Origin: Rana temporaria
Taxonomy: Eukaryota; Chordata; Amphibia; Anura; Ranidae
Assembly: GCF_905171775.1 (NCBI RefSeq)
Contig: NC_053491.1
Location: 303,478,833 to 303,542,832, forward strand
Length of the DNA stretch: 64,000 nucleotides
Direction: 5' to 3'
The translations under genes were made by a program, and so were the position numbers. A model generated the notes under the pieces. It was not told the origin of the DNA. It made no database searches and was given only the letters and a program-made list of their open reading frames with translations. Every line of letters begins with the position of its first letter. Position 1 is the first letter of the stretch. Shown piece after piece: positions 43,866 to 53,824 of the stretch.

Positions 43866-46800
43866 ATGAGGCCAAAAACACTTAAAATTGGTTCCTGGAA
43901 TGTCAGGGGGATGGGTGACCCTGTTAAAAAAGCTGCAATTTACTCTATGCTCGAAGGGCATGGAGTGGAGCTAATTTGCCTGCAAGAGACACATCTAATA
44001 AGTGAAACAAAACTAAAATTAACAAATAGAAAATATCAATATCAGTATCATTCAGTCCACTCCTCGTATTCAAGGGGGGTGAGTATAATGGTCAAGAAGG
44101 GGGTGTCTTTTGCATGCAAGGAGCTCAAGATAGATGAAGTGGGCCGTTATATATTTTTGCATTGTCTAATAGAGAACGCTCCATATGTATTGGCGAATAT
44201 TTACATCCCCCCACTATTCAAAATGGAGGTCTTGTACAAACTAATGGAATTTGTAATAAATAAGGACAATACCCCCGTAATAGTAGTAGGGGACTTTAAT
44301 GTCACACTGAATAGGACAAAAGATAGGTTTCCACCAGGTGGGCAGGGAGACAGCAAGGGGGAGAGACTCTTTAACCAATTCCTGGAGGAAGTCGGGGTGG
44401 TGCGATATGTGGAGAACAAAATATCCAGAGGTACGACAATATTCCTGTTTCTCGAGCACATACTCTACCCTGTCCAGGATAGATATGGCCCTAGGTAATG
44501 GGGCAAGTGTACAGCTGGTGGATGAAATAGCATACTACCCAAGAGGGGTGTCGGACCACTCCCCATTGGTGTTGTTTTTGATTATAGGGAGGATGCGTCC
44601 CGTCAGTAACTGGTAAATAAGCCCGTTTTGGCTGGAACTTATGGGGAACCCAGAGGAAGTAGTTATAACGTTGAGAGAATTTATAGATTTTTAACTCTGG
44701 GACAGCACCGGAGGAGGTAGTCTGGGATGCTATGAAGGCCTTCTTCAGAGGGTTACTGATCCAACAGGTAGCCAAGATAAAGAAAAACTCCAGGGACTGG
44801 GAAGTAAAAATAAGGAAAGAAGTCCTGGAAGCAGAAAAACAGTTTGTAGAGGACCCCTCTCTGCCTAAACAAAAAAACTGGCTTGAGAAACAGCAGGAGT
44901 ATAAGATGGCAATAAACAGGAGGGTGGAGAACAAACGCTTATTTCAGAACCAGAGTTCATTTGCGGAAGGGGAAAGTGTAGGTCATACACTGGCACTCTT
45001 AGCTAGAACTAACTCGGCACCCTCCAATGTACCTGCAATCAGGACAGTTGGGGGTGAGATATCCTCGCAGACGTCCGTGATACTAGATACATTTGAGGTA
45101 TTCTATCAGGAATTATATAAAACAAAAAGAAGGGACGAGACAACACGCATTAATGAGTTCCTAAGGGAAATGGAAACACCAGTGCTACAAGAGGAAGATA
45201 GAAACAATATAGAATCCCCCATAACCCTCGAGGAGATACAACAGGCCCTGGGAGGAATGACAAACCAGAAGTCCCCTGGACCGGATGGTCTACCGGCAGA
45301 AATTTACAAACATTATAGTAAGGTATTGCTCCCAGAACTTCCTAAGGTGTTAAATGGGGCCCTAGAAAGGGGTAGACTGCCTGCGTCAATGTCAGAAGCT
45401 ATTATAGTGTTGCAGAAGGAAGGGAAAGACTTATTGGACACAGCCTCTTATAGACCAATATCCTTATTGTGTTCTGATGTTAAGTTACTGACTAGGGTAC
45501 TTGCAGCCAGGATAAATAAATACATACAGCAACTCATCCACCCAGACCAATCTGGTTTTATACCGAACAGATCAACCAGTGTCAATATTAGAAGACTATT
45601 CCTGAACCTACAAACGCCAACTGTGAATGCGGGAGATGAAGCCATCCTAACCTTGGACGCCACCAAGGCGTTTGATAGCCTTGAGTGGGACTACCTTTGG
45701 TATGTCCTGGAAAAATTTGGATTTGGTCCCACCTTCACTGGCTGGATAAAAATGTTATACAATGCCCCAAGTGCAAAAATCAAAATCAACAATGAATATT
45801 CGAGATTGTTTAAGCTAGAAAGGGGGACGAGACAGGGGTGCCCCCTGTCTCCTCTCCTCTTCGCTTTGGCAATTGAGTCACTGGCTATTGCGATCAGAAG
45901 AAATCAGGATATACAGGGCTTCCAAAGAAACGCAGGGGAGGAAAAAACTGCACTATATGCTGACGACATCCTCCTCTTCCTGGGGGACTGTACTAAGTCC
46001 CTAAACTCGGCATTAGAAATAGTGGAGGCATTTGGGTTAATTTCGGGGCTAGTGATCAATTGGGAAAGGTCTGCACTTTTGCCAATAAACCCAACAGGAA
46101 ACAGGACAGGTAGAGTAATACCTCAATTGAAAATAGTCGATAAAATGGAATATCTAGGTGTAGTTGTAGCGAGGGACCCAGAACAGTATATTGCTAACAA
46201 TTTAGAACCTCTCTTGAAAAAATTCATACGGAAAGCGGAGATTTGGGGAGGACTCCCCCTATCGATAGCCGGAAGAAGCAATCTTATAAAAATGATTTGG
46301 ATGCCACAACTGCTGTACGTACTCCATAATTCACCTGTGTGGATAGGAAAGGCCTGGTTCAAAAAAATTGAGACCCTTTTCAGGGAACTGATCTGGAAGA
46401 GGGGGGTAGCTCGGATCAGTCTCCAGACGCTACAGGCCCCAACAAAAAAGGGTGGACTGGCGGTCCACCACCCCCACAGCTACTTCTTAGCGGCTCAATT
46501 ACAGCATTTGGGGGGGGTGGTATTGAAGGAGGAGATAGCGCTAGCGGGAAGATGATGCTAATGGGGTCCCCTCACAAGTCCGTGATAGAAACATTAGAGG
46601 CGGACTCTTTCCCAGTCATGGATCCTACATTGAGACTGATCAAAAAAAACTGGCAGGCAAGTAAGATGGTATTGGGGTACAAGGGGTTAACAGAGTACTC
46701 CCCACTCTGGGACAATAAAAACTTGCAGGAGATTGTAAAGATGGGAAAATTAAAAGAGTGGGAAAGGTTGGGTATAACCAGAGTGGATCAACTTTATTCA

Positions 46801-47380
46801 GATGAGACGCTGAAATCGTTCGCTGCACTAAAAGAAGAATACGGCATACCAAGCTCCCTATTCTATACATACTTGCAGGTTAGGCATGCCCTCCAGGCGC
46901 AATTTAAGTTGGGCCGGGTAAGGGGGCAAAAAATCCTCCAGCTCCAACGCCTAATTAATAGGGCCCCAAGGGAACTATTTCAGACCTCTACGCAAAGATC
47001 AGAGAGGGGTTCCTCGAGGGAGAAAGATTGTAAAAAAACAAACAGAGGTGGGAGGAGGATGTAGGCCAAATTACAACAGCACAATGGGAACAGATCCTTG
47101 CGGCAGGGAATTTGGTGTCGCTTGCACCATCGCAGAAAGTCTCTCATCTATTTTTATTTTATAGAGTCTACTACACGCCAAAGAGGCTATATGAGTTTGG
47201 TAGGAAAGAAGACGACAAATGCCCCAGATGCCAAAACACAGGTGACTTAATACATATGCTGTGGAGGTGCCCAAAACTACACAAGTATTGGGGTAAAGTA
47301 ATAGATATCATAAACACTACCTTTGGGATAGATTTGGAGCTGGAGGCATTGGTCTGTCTGCTGGGATATGTGTAGAGGAG
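43866..47380 (+). pseudogene. L1/Tx1 ORF2: endonuclease, reverse transcriptase, zinc knuckle
   Basis: ATG at 43866 opens the AP-endonuclease: KIGSWNVRGMGDPVKK, LICLQETHL (Glu), VVGDFNVTLNRTKDR, and in a shifted frame GVSDHSPLVLF (His motif) near 44560. Frameshifts lie at about 44430 and 44620. The RT is intact as a 607-codon frame at 44732-46555: NQKSPGPDGLPAEIYK, TLDATKAFDSLEWDYL (Asp), RGTRQGCPLSPLLFA and LYADDILLFLGD at residue about 409. After a frame change, 46552-47064 and 47112-47375 give the C-terminus with CPRCQNTGDLIHMLWRC, a C-x2-C-x8-H-x4-C knuckle. It nicks DNA and primes reverse transcription at the target. Confidence 0.92.
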
Positions 47381-47945
47381 AGATTTGAGTTAAAAGGCAG
47401 AAGGGTAGCAGCTATAAGGTGCCTGTTTCAAGCCAGAAAGCTGATTGCACAAAAGTGGCAGTCAGAGAAAGCGCCTACATCAACAGAATGAGAAAATGTG
47501 ATAAATGCCACAGTATGGAAAGAAAAAGTAACCTTAACTAGACAAGGCAACTTTAACAAATTTAAAATAATGTGGGAGCCCTGGTTGAGCAGAATGGGAT
47601 GTCCACCATAAGGAGAGAAGGGGAAACAAGTGAGGTCAATGGGGCAAGTCAAGAGTGAAATCAAGAGGTAAAAGAGTGCGGGTTAGGAATTCTCCAGGGA
47701 TAAAAATGCATTATATATAAAAAAAAAAGTTCTAAGAGTAAAGTAGAGCTTAAAGGTCTAGGTGGGTAAATGAGATACAAATAAGAAGGGGGGCGGAAAG
47801 GAGTATAGGTAAAAGGAGTAATATAAACAGTAAACATAGAAGAGTTCTATATTAGGATATATGATATGTAAAATGTGTTTTTATGTCTTTTGTTTTTGTT
47901 TTGTACGGAAGAAAATGAATAAAGATTACTTAAATAAAAAAAAAA
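47381..47945 (+). terminator. 3' untranslated region and poly(A) end of the LINE
   Basis: A-rich plus strand with an AATAAA at about 47917, ending in A runs at 47935-47946 directly before the target duplication. Confidence 0.75.
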
Positions 47946-48430
47946 AGATACGCCTGAATTTGGCCTCCATCCGACCGACGTAAGTCTCCTACGCCGTCGG
48001 ATCTTGGGCGCATATTTACGCTGGCCGCAAGGGGCGCTTCTATTGATTTACGCGCCGAATATGTAAATGACCTAGATACGCCTATTCACGAACTTACTTG
48101 CGCCCGTCGCTGTAATCTACGCCGTTTACGTAAGGCATCCGTCCGTCGTAAAGTTATCCCTGCTATAGGTGGCGCTACCCATGCAAAGGTATGGACGTCG
48201 GAACGGCCGTCAAATTTTACGTCGCTTACGTAAGTCGTACGGGAATGGGGCTGTGCGTAGGCTACGTTCACGTCGAAAGCATTGAGCCAGCGTAGCTTAG
48301 AGAGTATATGCAACGTGATTCTGAGCATGCGCCGTTCGTACGGCGCTTCATTTACATGGGGTCATGATTCATTTCAATACAACACGCCCACTACCAGCCT
48401 ACTTTGAATTAGGCGGGCTTACGCCTACCA

Positions 48431-50045
48431 ATTTACCTGTGTTGGTAGGTAAATTATCGGTTGCATCCAAAATAAGGATCAGGGGATCAAGCTTGATGGG
48501 TATCCTACTGATTAATCTGATGTCAGCAGCCCCAAACCATATGTATAGAGTTGCCTACTCCCTCTTTGCAGCGTGGACAACGGTCGTTAGATGACCGACA
48601 GCCGTTGTGGCGTATCGTACACCCTATGAAGAAATTTAATCTGAAAGAACCGATCTTTGGGGGATGTACCCCCAGTATAAGGGGATGTACTGCTGGAGGC
48701 TCTCGGAACAAACTTCCTCCATCAGGCTAGGTATGTCTCTCTGCCAGGCATTGAATGACCTGTCAGCTCCATTACTGCCAGCACAGGTGAGTCTAAGGTA
48801 TATGGAGAATAGTGTTCTGTCTATGTTGCAGTCGATAAACCGAATGCGGGGCTAAGGTGACCGGTTCTGGAAACTGGGCCCTAAGTGCATGTCGAAGCTG
48901 CATAAGGCAGAAATGCATCCATGAAGGGAGTGAGAATTTTATTCTTTAGGTCATTAAAGGGGAGAAAACGGTCCCCAGGCATAACATCCCGGAGAGTTTT
49001 TATTCCTATTCAAACCTGCGGGTCTGGCACGGTCCTCAAGTGGGGCAGCTCTGGGTTACCCCATAGGGGAGTATATGGAGAATAGGTCCGGGGCTTCATC
49101 AGGGACCCTGAAACCCGTCTCCACACTCCAGCGGTGGTTCTCATAGGGATGGTAATGTGTATGTTAGAACGAGGCCCTCTAAGTTACGGAGTTCCGCATA
49201 TAAGCCCAGTATTGCCACCTTGAGATTCACCACGGGATTGGAACAGTCTTGCACGAACCACCACCTCACAGAGACCAGGCCCCCCACCCAGTAATATTTC
49301 TTAAAATTAGGTAGTGCCAAGCCCCCCCCTGATAGTGAGAGCTGGAGCGTGGACCTAGCCACTCTGGGGACCGTCCCCTGCCCCACAAACATCCCAATCG
49401 CCTGGTTCAGTTTAGTAAAAAAGGGATTATGGATACTATAACAGGGGTATGCCTAGACGCGTACAGGAATTTAGGGAGGAAGGACAGTGGTGTAGTGAGT
49501 AGCACTCTCACCTAGCAGTAAAAAGGGTTGCTGGTTCGAATCCCGACCACGACACTACCTGCCGGGAGTTTGCATGTTCTCCCTGTGCCTGCGTGGGTTT
49601 CCTCCTCCGGGTACTTCCGGTTTCCTCCCACATTTCAAAGACATGCTGGTAGGTTAATTGGCTTCTTTGTATATGTAAAGCACTGCGTAAATTGATGGCG
49701 CTATATATAAGTACCTAAATAATAATAATACCCTTTCCAGGCCAGGCCAGAATGCGCCAGGTCCTCTCACCCTACTCAAAGATCCTTTGCGATTTGTAGA
49801 GCAATTGTTTTTTGGCAGCTGAGACCCTAAGTAGCTGAACCAACCGTAGTAAGCTCTCCCCTCCGCATACCGGGCCTCCTGCGCCTGGGCATAGGATTCA
49901 GCCTGGAGCAAAGAGTCCCGGGAAGACTTGCGGGCCGAGCCAATGGCACTTTGGTATTGCCCCCTGATATTTTTTCAAACATTCCCAGCTAGTGGGGGAT
50001 TTACGTGGGGGGGGGTCAGAAGACCAAAACGACACTATGGCAGGA
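48431..50045 (-). pseudogene. Second L1/Tx1 LINE, ORF2 fragment with internal deletion
   Basis: The region between endonuclease and RT is at 50020-49741 (TSWECLK, then RGQYQSAIGSARKSSRDSLL and QAESYAQAQEARYAEGRA across a frameshift). The RT itself is missing. After a SINE, 49470-49141 gives the post-RT segment (ARSTLQLSLSGGGLALPNFK) and about 48600-48520 the knuckle (RCPRCKEGVGNSIHMVWGC). It is inserted in DIRS-F gag in the same orientation. A T-rich stretch at 39439-39451 may be its 3' end beyond the MITE. Confidence 0.78.
49490..49735 (+). mobile_element. V-SINE-like SINE with an (AAT)n tail
   Basis: Head GTGGTGTAGTGAGTAGCACT with B box GGTTCGAATCCC, core CCTGCGTGGGTTTCCTCC and CTCCCACATTTCAAAGACAT, then tail ATTGATGGCGCTATATATAA followed by AATAATAATA. 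Head and core closely match the SINE at 884-1240 but the tail is different, matching a different LINE-type 3' end. Inserted in the minus-strand L1 fragment. Confidence 0.85.
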
Positions 50046-50196
50046 GAAAACAGTTTATCTGGGTGAACCCAGTCATCATACATCAGTTTATCCAGCAAGG
50101 GATGAACTGGAAAGGAGCATGCAGCCTGTGGAGATTTCCGAGATCCCAAAGAGGAAACAGGAGCTTCAACAGGAGGCAATTTGTAAGTGGCACACA
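50046..50196 (-). pseudogene. DIRS-F gag, third piece
   Basis: Reads TYKLPPVEAPVSSLGSRKSP, then FPVHPLLDKLMYDDWVHPDK and LFSP, matching the FPVHQSLKDMILVEWKEP block of DIRS-C. Downstream coding is replaced by the L1 fragment at about 50045. Upstream it joins 53148 in frame after removal of the hAT-like element. Confidence 0.8.
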
Positions 50197-50395
50197 CAGG
50201 CCCGTCGGAACTAGACAGGCAAAGGAGGCAATTGCTTGGGGCCCCGAGCTGGCCAGGGGCCTCCAAGCTGGCCAGGGGCCCCCAAGCAGGAGCCCGTTCG
50301 TTCCGCTGCGGAGATAGGGGCTTTCGTTTGCTGACCCCCGAGCGAGCACCGTGTGTTGCGAGAGCTGTGTGTGGCCGAGAGTCGAGAGACACAGA

Positions 50396-50505
50396 TCCCG
50401 CCTTCCGGAACCTGCAGCACCTATGATGGACGTCCCACTGCTCCAATCCGTGACTGCGGGACGTGTGACGTCCATCATAGGTGCTGCAAGCCCAGAAGGC
50501 GGGAA
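50396..50505. repeat. Inverted repeat inside the hAT-like element
   Basis: CTGCAGCACCTATGATGGAC, then GTCCC, at about 50410-50435 is mirrored by GACGTCCATCATAGGTGCTG at about 50467-50487, with outer CCCGCCTTC/GAAGGCGGG. It gives a stem of roughly 35 bp with a 30-bp loop. Confidence 0.8.
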
Positions 50506-51710
50506 TTACAAAGCCGCCCGGCGCGCCAAGATGTCACATGATCCATCCCCGCTCGGTACAGCGGCTCTTCTCTCCTCGGCAGCTCGGCTCCTCCTCCACT
50601 TTGACACACATCAACATATGTACACAGGTTAGCCAATGTTTTCAAAAGCTTCTTTGTCACGTTTTTTCTTTTCATTTGCATTGACTTTGCCAGGTATTTT
50701 TTTGGGGGTAAAATCAGTGGCTTCAGTGTATTTAAATATACAATAGCATAGCATTAAAGTTGCCTCCATTTTTGGGAAAATATCAGCCTTATGGTCCCAT
50801 TAATGTAATTGGTGATAAGTTAAATTTTTACTGGATACGTGGCGTACTTTCTTATTGCGAGTTTCAGAAGTATTATGCTGGAAGTAAAAATTATTTTCTA
50901 ATCATTTTCAATCAATGGCATGTAGGTATGTGGGATGTGCTATTGCTGGATTACATTGTCTGCTGCTAGTGTTCTCCACAGAAAAGATTAAGGTTTTTGC
51001 ACCTATAGAATTAATTTTGTGGAATATATTTAGTGTTTATACATAAAAGGGGATTAAAAAGTCTGAAGAGTCACAAATGTTTTCACCTTGAATATGTATT
51101 TCTGAATATTACTTTCTGTCTAGAGTTTATTTTATTCAATACCAAGTTTTCATTACTGTATATTCTCATTTGTATGCCTGGTTGTTGTGGTAACCAAGGC
51201 AGTACTATGAGATCAGTGTCATTGGCATCCTGGGAATGGATTTTCTCTGCTGCAGAGACAATTACTTCTCTGGAGATTCAGAGGACTACTATGTAGATGA
51301 GCATAGCAGAAATCCACGTTCATTGCTGATTTGTCCACTACGTTGCCCCATATTTGTAGAAGGTATGGGTTACACAGACTAATTTACATTGAAAGCTACA
51401 GGTCATTGAAGGAGGAAAATTATACTTGGAATGCATTTGTTATTTTGCTAGCCAATGGAACAAAAAAATGTTACCATATTTTTTTTTTTTTTTTTATAAT
51501 TAGCATTACAACCACCATTCTTCACAAATGTAATATCCTATAAAAAAAACTCTCTTGAAATGTACTAAACTGTAATGTAGTCACTATAAAAACTACTATA
51601 AACACAAATCTGAAACATAGCTACACTGTACCTTCTTTTGGAGGAAAATATATCACTATGACAACACTGAAATGATAAACATATTTCAGAAGCCTTTTAC
51701 TGAGGACAGA

Positions 51711-52755
51711 TCAGGTCAGTGTATGTAGGTCAGGTCAGTGTATGTTGGTCAGGTCAGTGTATGTTGGTCAGGTCAGTGTATGTTGGTCAGGTCAGTGTAT
51801 GTAGGTCAGGTCAGGTCAGTGTATGTAGGTCAGGTCAGTGTATGTAGGTCAGGTCAGGTCAGTGTTTGTTGGTCAGGTCAGTGTATGTAGGTCAGGTCAG
51901 TGTATGTAGGTCAGGTCAGTGTATGTAGGTCAGGTCAGGTCAGTGTATGTTGGTCAGGTCAGTGTATGTTGGTCAGGTCAGTGTATGTAGGTCAGGTCAG
52001 GTCAGTGTATGTAGGTCAGGTCAGGTCAGTGTATGTAGGTCAGGTCAGTGTATGTAGGTCAGGTCAGTGTATGTAGGTCAGGTCAGGTCAGTGTATGTTG
52101 GTCAGGTCAGGTCAGTGTATGTTGGTCAGGTCAGGTCAGTGTATGTTGGTCAGGTCAGGTCAGTGTATGTAGGACAGGTCAGGTCAGTGTATGTAGGACA
52201 GGTCAGGTCAGTGTATGTAGGACAGGTCAGGTCAGTGTATGTAGGACAGGTCAGTGTATGTAGGACAGGTCAGGTCAGTGTATGTAGGACAGGTCAGGTC
52301 AGTGTATGTAGGACAGGTCAGGTCAGTGTATGTAGGTCAGGTCAGGTCAGTGTATGTAGGACAGGTCAGGTCAGTGTATGTAGGACAGGTCAGGTCAGTG
52401 TATGTAGGACAGGTCAGGTCAGTGTATGTAGGATAGGTCAGGTCAGTGTATGTAGGACAGGACAGGTCAGTGTATGTAGGACAGGTCAGGTCAGTGTATG
52501 TAGGACAGGTCAGGTCAGTGTATGTAGGACAGGACAGGTCAGTGTATGTAGGACAGGTCAGGTCAGTGTATGTAGGTCAGGACAGGTCAGTGTATGTAGG
52601 TCAGGACAGGTCAGTGTATGTAGGTCAGGACAGGTCAGTGTATGTAGGTCAGGACAGGTCAGTGTATGTAGGTCAGGACAGGTCAGTGTATGTAGAACAG
52701 GACAGGTCAATGTAGGTCAGGTCAGTATGTAGGACAGGTCAGGTCAGTATGTTGA
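51711..52755 (+). repeat. AGGTCA-rich minisatellite
   Basis: About 1.05 kb of 18-24-bp units of the form GGTCAGTGTATGTAGGTCA with optional extra AGGTC. Variants TTGG, GGACAGG and GGATAGG form runs (the TTGG type early, the GGACAGG type from about 52170). Open frames in all plus-strand phases (VCRTGQVS, VYVGQVRS) are repeat translations. Confidence 0.97.
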
Positions 52756-53147
52756 TGGGGCACGGTGGCTGCATTTGATGTTTCTTTTTTTTAGAATCCG
52801 TTTGCGCCCCCCCCAAACAAATTTGAGCACCGACTGCCTCTGCCCCCAACACATATCTATCTCTCCCCTCTCTAGCACTAGCCCTCTCCCCAGGACATAT
52901 CTAACCCCTGCATTCCATGCAGAACACTCGCAATTCAGATACATGCGTTTGCTGCGGCACATTATATGCAACAGCAGTATTTGCACTGTAAACATTTTTT
53001 ATTTATATAACGTGTGGGTGAACCTAAACTGTATCGCTATGCTGTGGTTCCTGTAGGCTTTGCGTGCGTGCGGGGGGGGGGGGCTGGGGCTTGGGGGCCT
53101 CCATGTCCATTTTGCTTGGGGCCCCCAAATTCCTTCAAACGGCCCTG

Positions 53148-53381
53148 GGCACACACCATCTCTGCATAATATTGCACCTGTATCTTTAGTGACTGAGAGG
53201 TAGAATGAATCTTCTCATCCTCTGAGTCCTCAGACTGCACCTGATCCTCATCTACAGAAAGGGATTTTTCACCCTCAGAATGCTCATCCGATGAGAGAGC
53301 CAGAGCAGATGAAGGGGATCTACCCAGTTTTCTGCCACCTTTTAAGGAGGTTGTGATTATAGTAGCAATCCTTCCTTCTAA
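53148..53381 (-). pseudogene. DIRS-F gag, fourth piece (acidic N-terminal region)
   Basis: Reads IATIITTSLKGGRKLGRSPS, then SALALSSDEHSEGEKSLSVD, EDQVQSEDSEDEKI and VQYYAEMVCA. It is Ser/Asp/Glu-rich like the N-terminal part of the DIRS-C gag. The last residues join in frame to TYKLPP at 50196. It is cut at 53381 by the 9.9-kb element. Confidence 0.8.
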
Positions 53382-53629
53382 GGCCCCATGCACACGAGAC
53401 GCAGATGCAAACTCATCTAAACACACGTTTTCAAATGCAAAAAACGGCGTTTAAAATGCCCGTTTTGCAGCAAATTTCGATGCGTTTTACCGCGTTTGCG
53501 TTTAGTTAAGAAACATCATAGGACCCTCCCTAAGCTCAAAAAACAGTATTATTTAACCAATTTAGCCATTTTGTGAGACCAGAGTGAGTAGCAGCTGAGA
53601 GAGCAGCAGTGTACTTGTATTTAGCGTGT

Positions 53630-53708
53630 CACTTGCCACATCACCTGCCACAAGCTGCAGATTGTCCACTTGCCACGTCACCTGCCACAAGTTGTGAATT
53701 GTCCACTT
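53630..53708 (+). repeat. First units of the satellite array, left of the L2 insertion
   Basis: CACTTGCCACATCACCTGCC and CACAAGTTGTGAATTGTCC units identical in type to those from 58132, showing that the L2 landed inside the array. Confidence 0.9.
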
Positions 53709-53824
53709 GAATGAATGAAAAACTTATATAGCGCGGCACATGCAAACTAAATCGCCTCTGGGCGCTCGTTGTTCCTGTCTCTCTTGATATCAAAAGAGAT
53801 GAGTTTTGATCTTTCTTCTGAAGG

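Larger units (their letters stand above)
39595..47945 (+). mobile_element. L1/Tx1-clade LINE, near full length
   Basis: An 8.35-kb insertion flanked by the 17-bp duplication AGATACGCCTGAATTTG (39578-39594 and 47946-47962). It has a long 5' untranslated region, ORF1, a G-rich spacer, ORF2 with endonuclease, RT and a zinc knuckle, an AATAAA near 47917 and an A run at 47935-47946. The 5' region carries a 688-bp MITE. Such a long, bounded copy suggests a full-length, relatively young insertion later hit by a few frameshifts. Confidence 0.9.
39482..48430. repeat. MITE of the GGGCTAGATTCAC type, split by the L1/Tx1 LINE
   Basis: The left part 39482-39594 starts GGGCTAGATTCACAGAACAA. The right part starts at 47946 (AGATACGCCTGAATTTGGCC) and runs with CG-rich CGTCGTA/TACGTAAG motifs to about 48430. 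It is the same style as the complete element at 40652-41339. Its far end is missing where the minus-strand L1 fragment begins. No coding. Confidence 0.65.
50197..53147. mobile_element. hAT-like non-autonomous element, 2.95 kb
   Basis: Flanked by the 8-bp duplication GGCACACA (50189-50196 and 53148-53155). Ends CAGGCCCGTCGGAACTAG and, inverted, CAGGGCCGTTTGAAGGAA, followed on both sides by TTGCTTGGGGCCCC-type subterminal repeats. An 8-bp duplication plus CAGGG ends is the hAT signature. No transposase is found. The interior has an inverted repeat at 50396-50505, about 1 kb of unique AT-rich DNA and a minisatellite (51711-52755). Confidence 0.85.

Noticed and set aside
52048..52732. A 221-codon frame of VSVCRTGQ-type repeats
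   Set aside because: Product of the AGGTCA minisatellite, open in several frames; not a gene.
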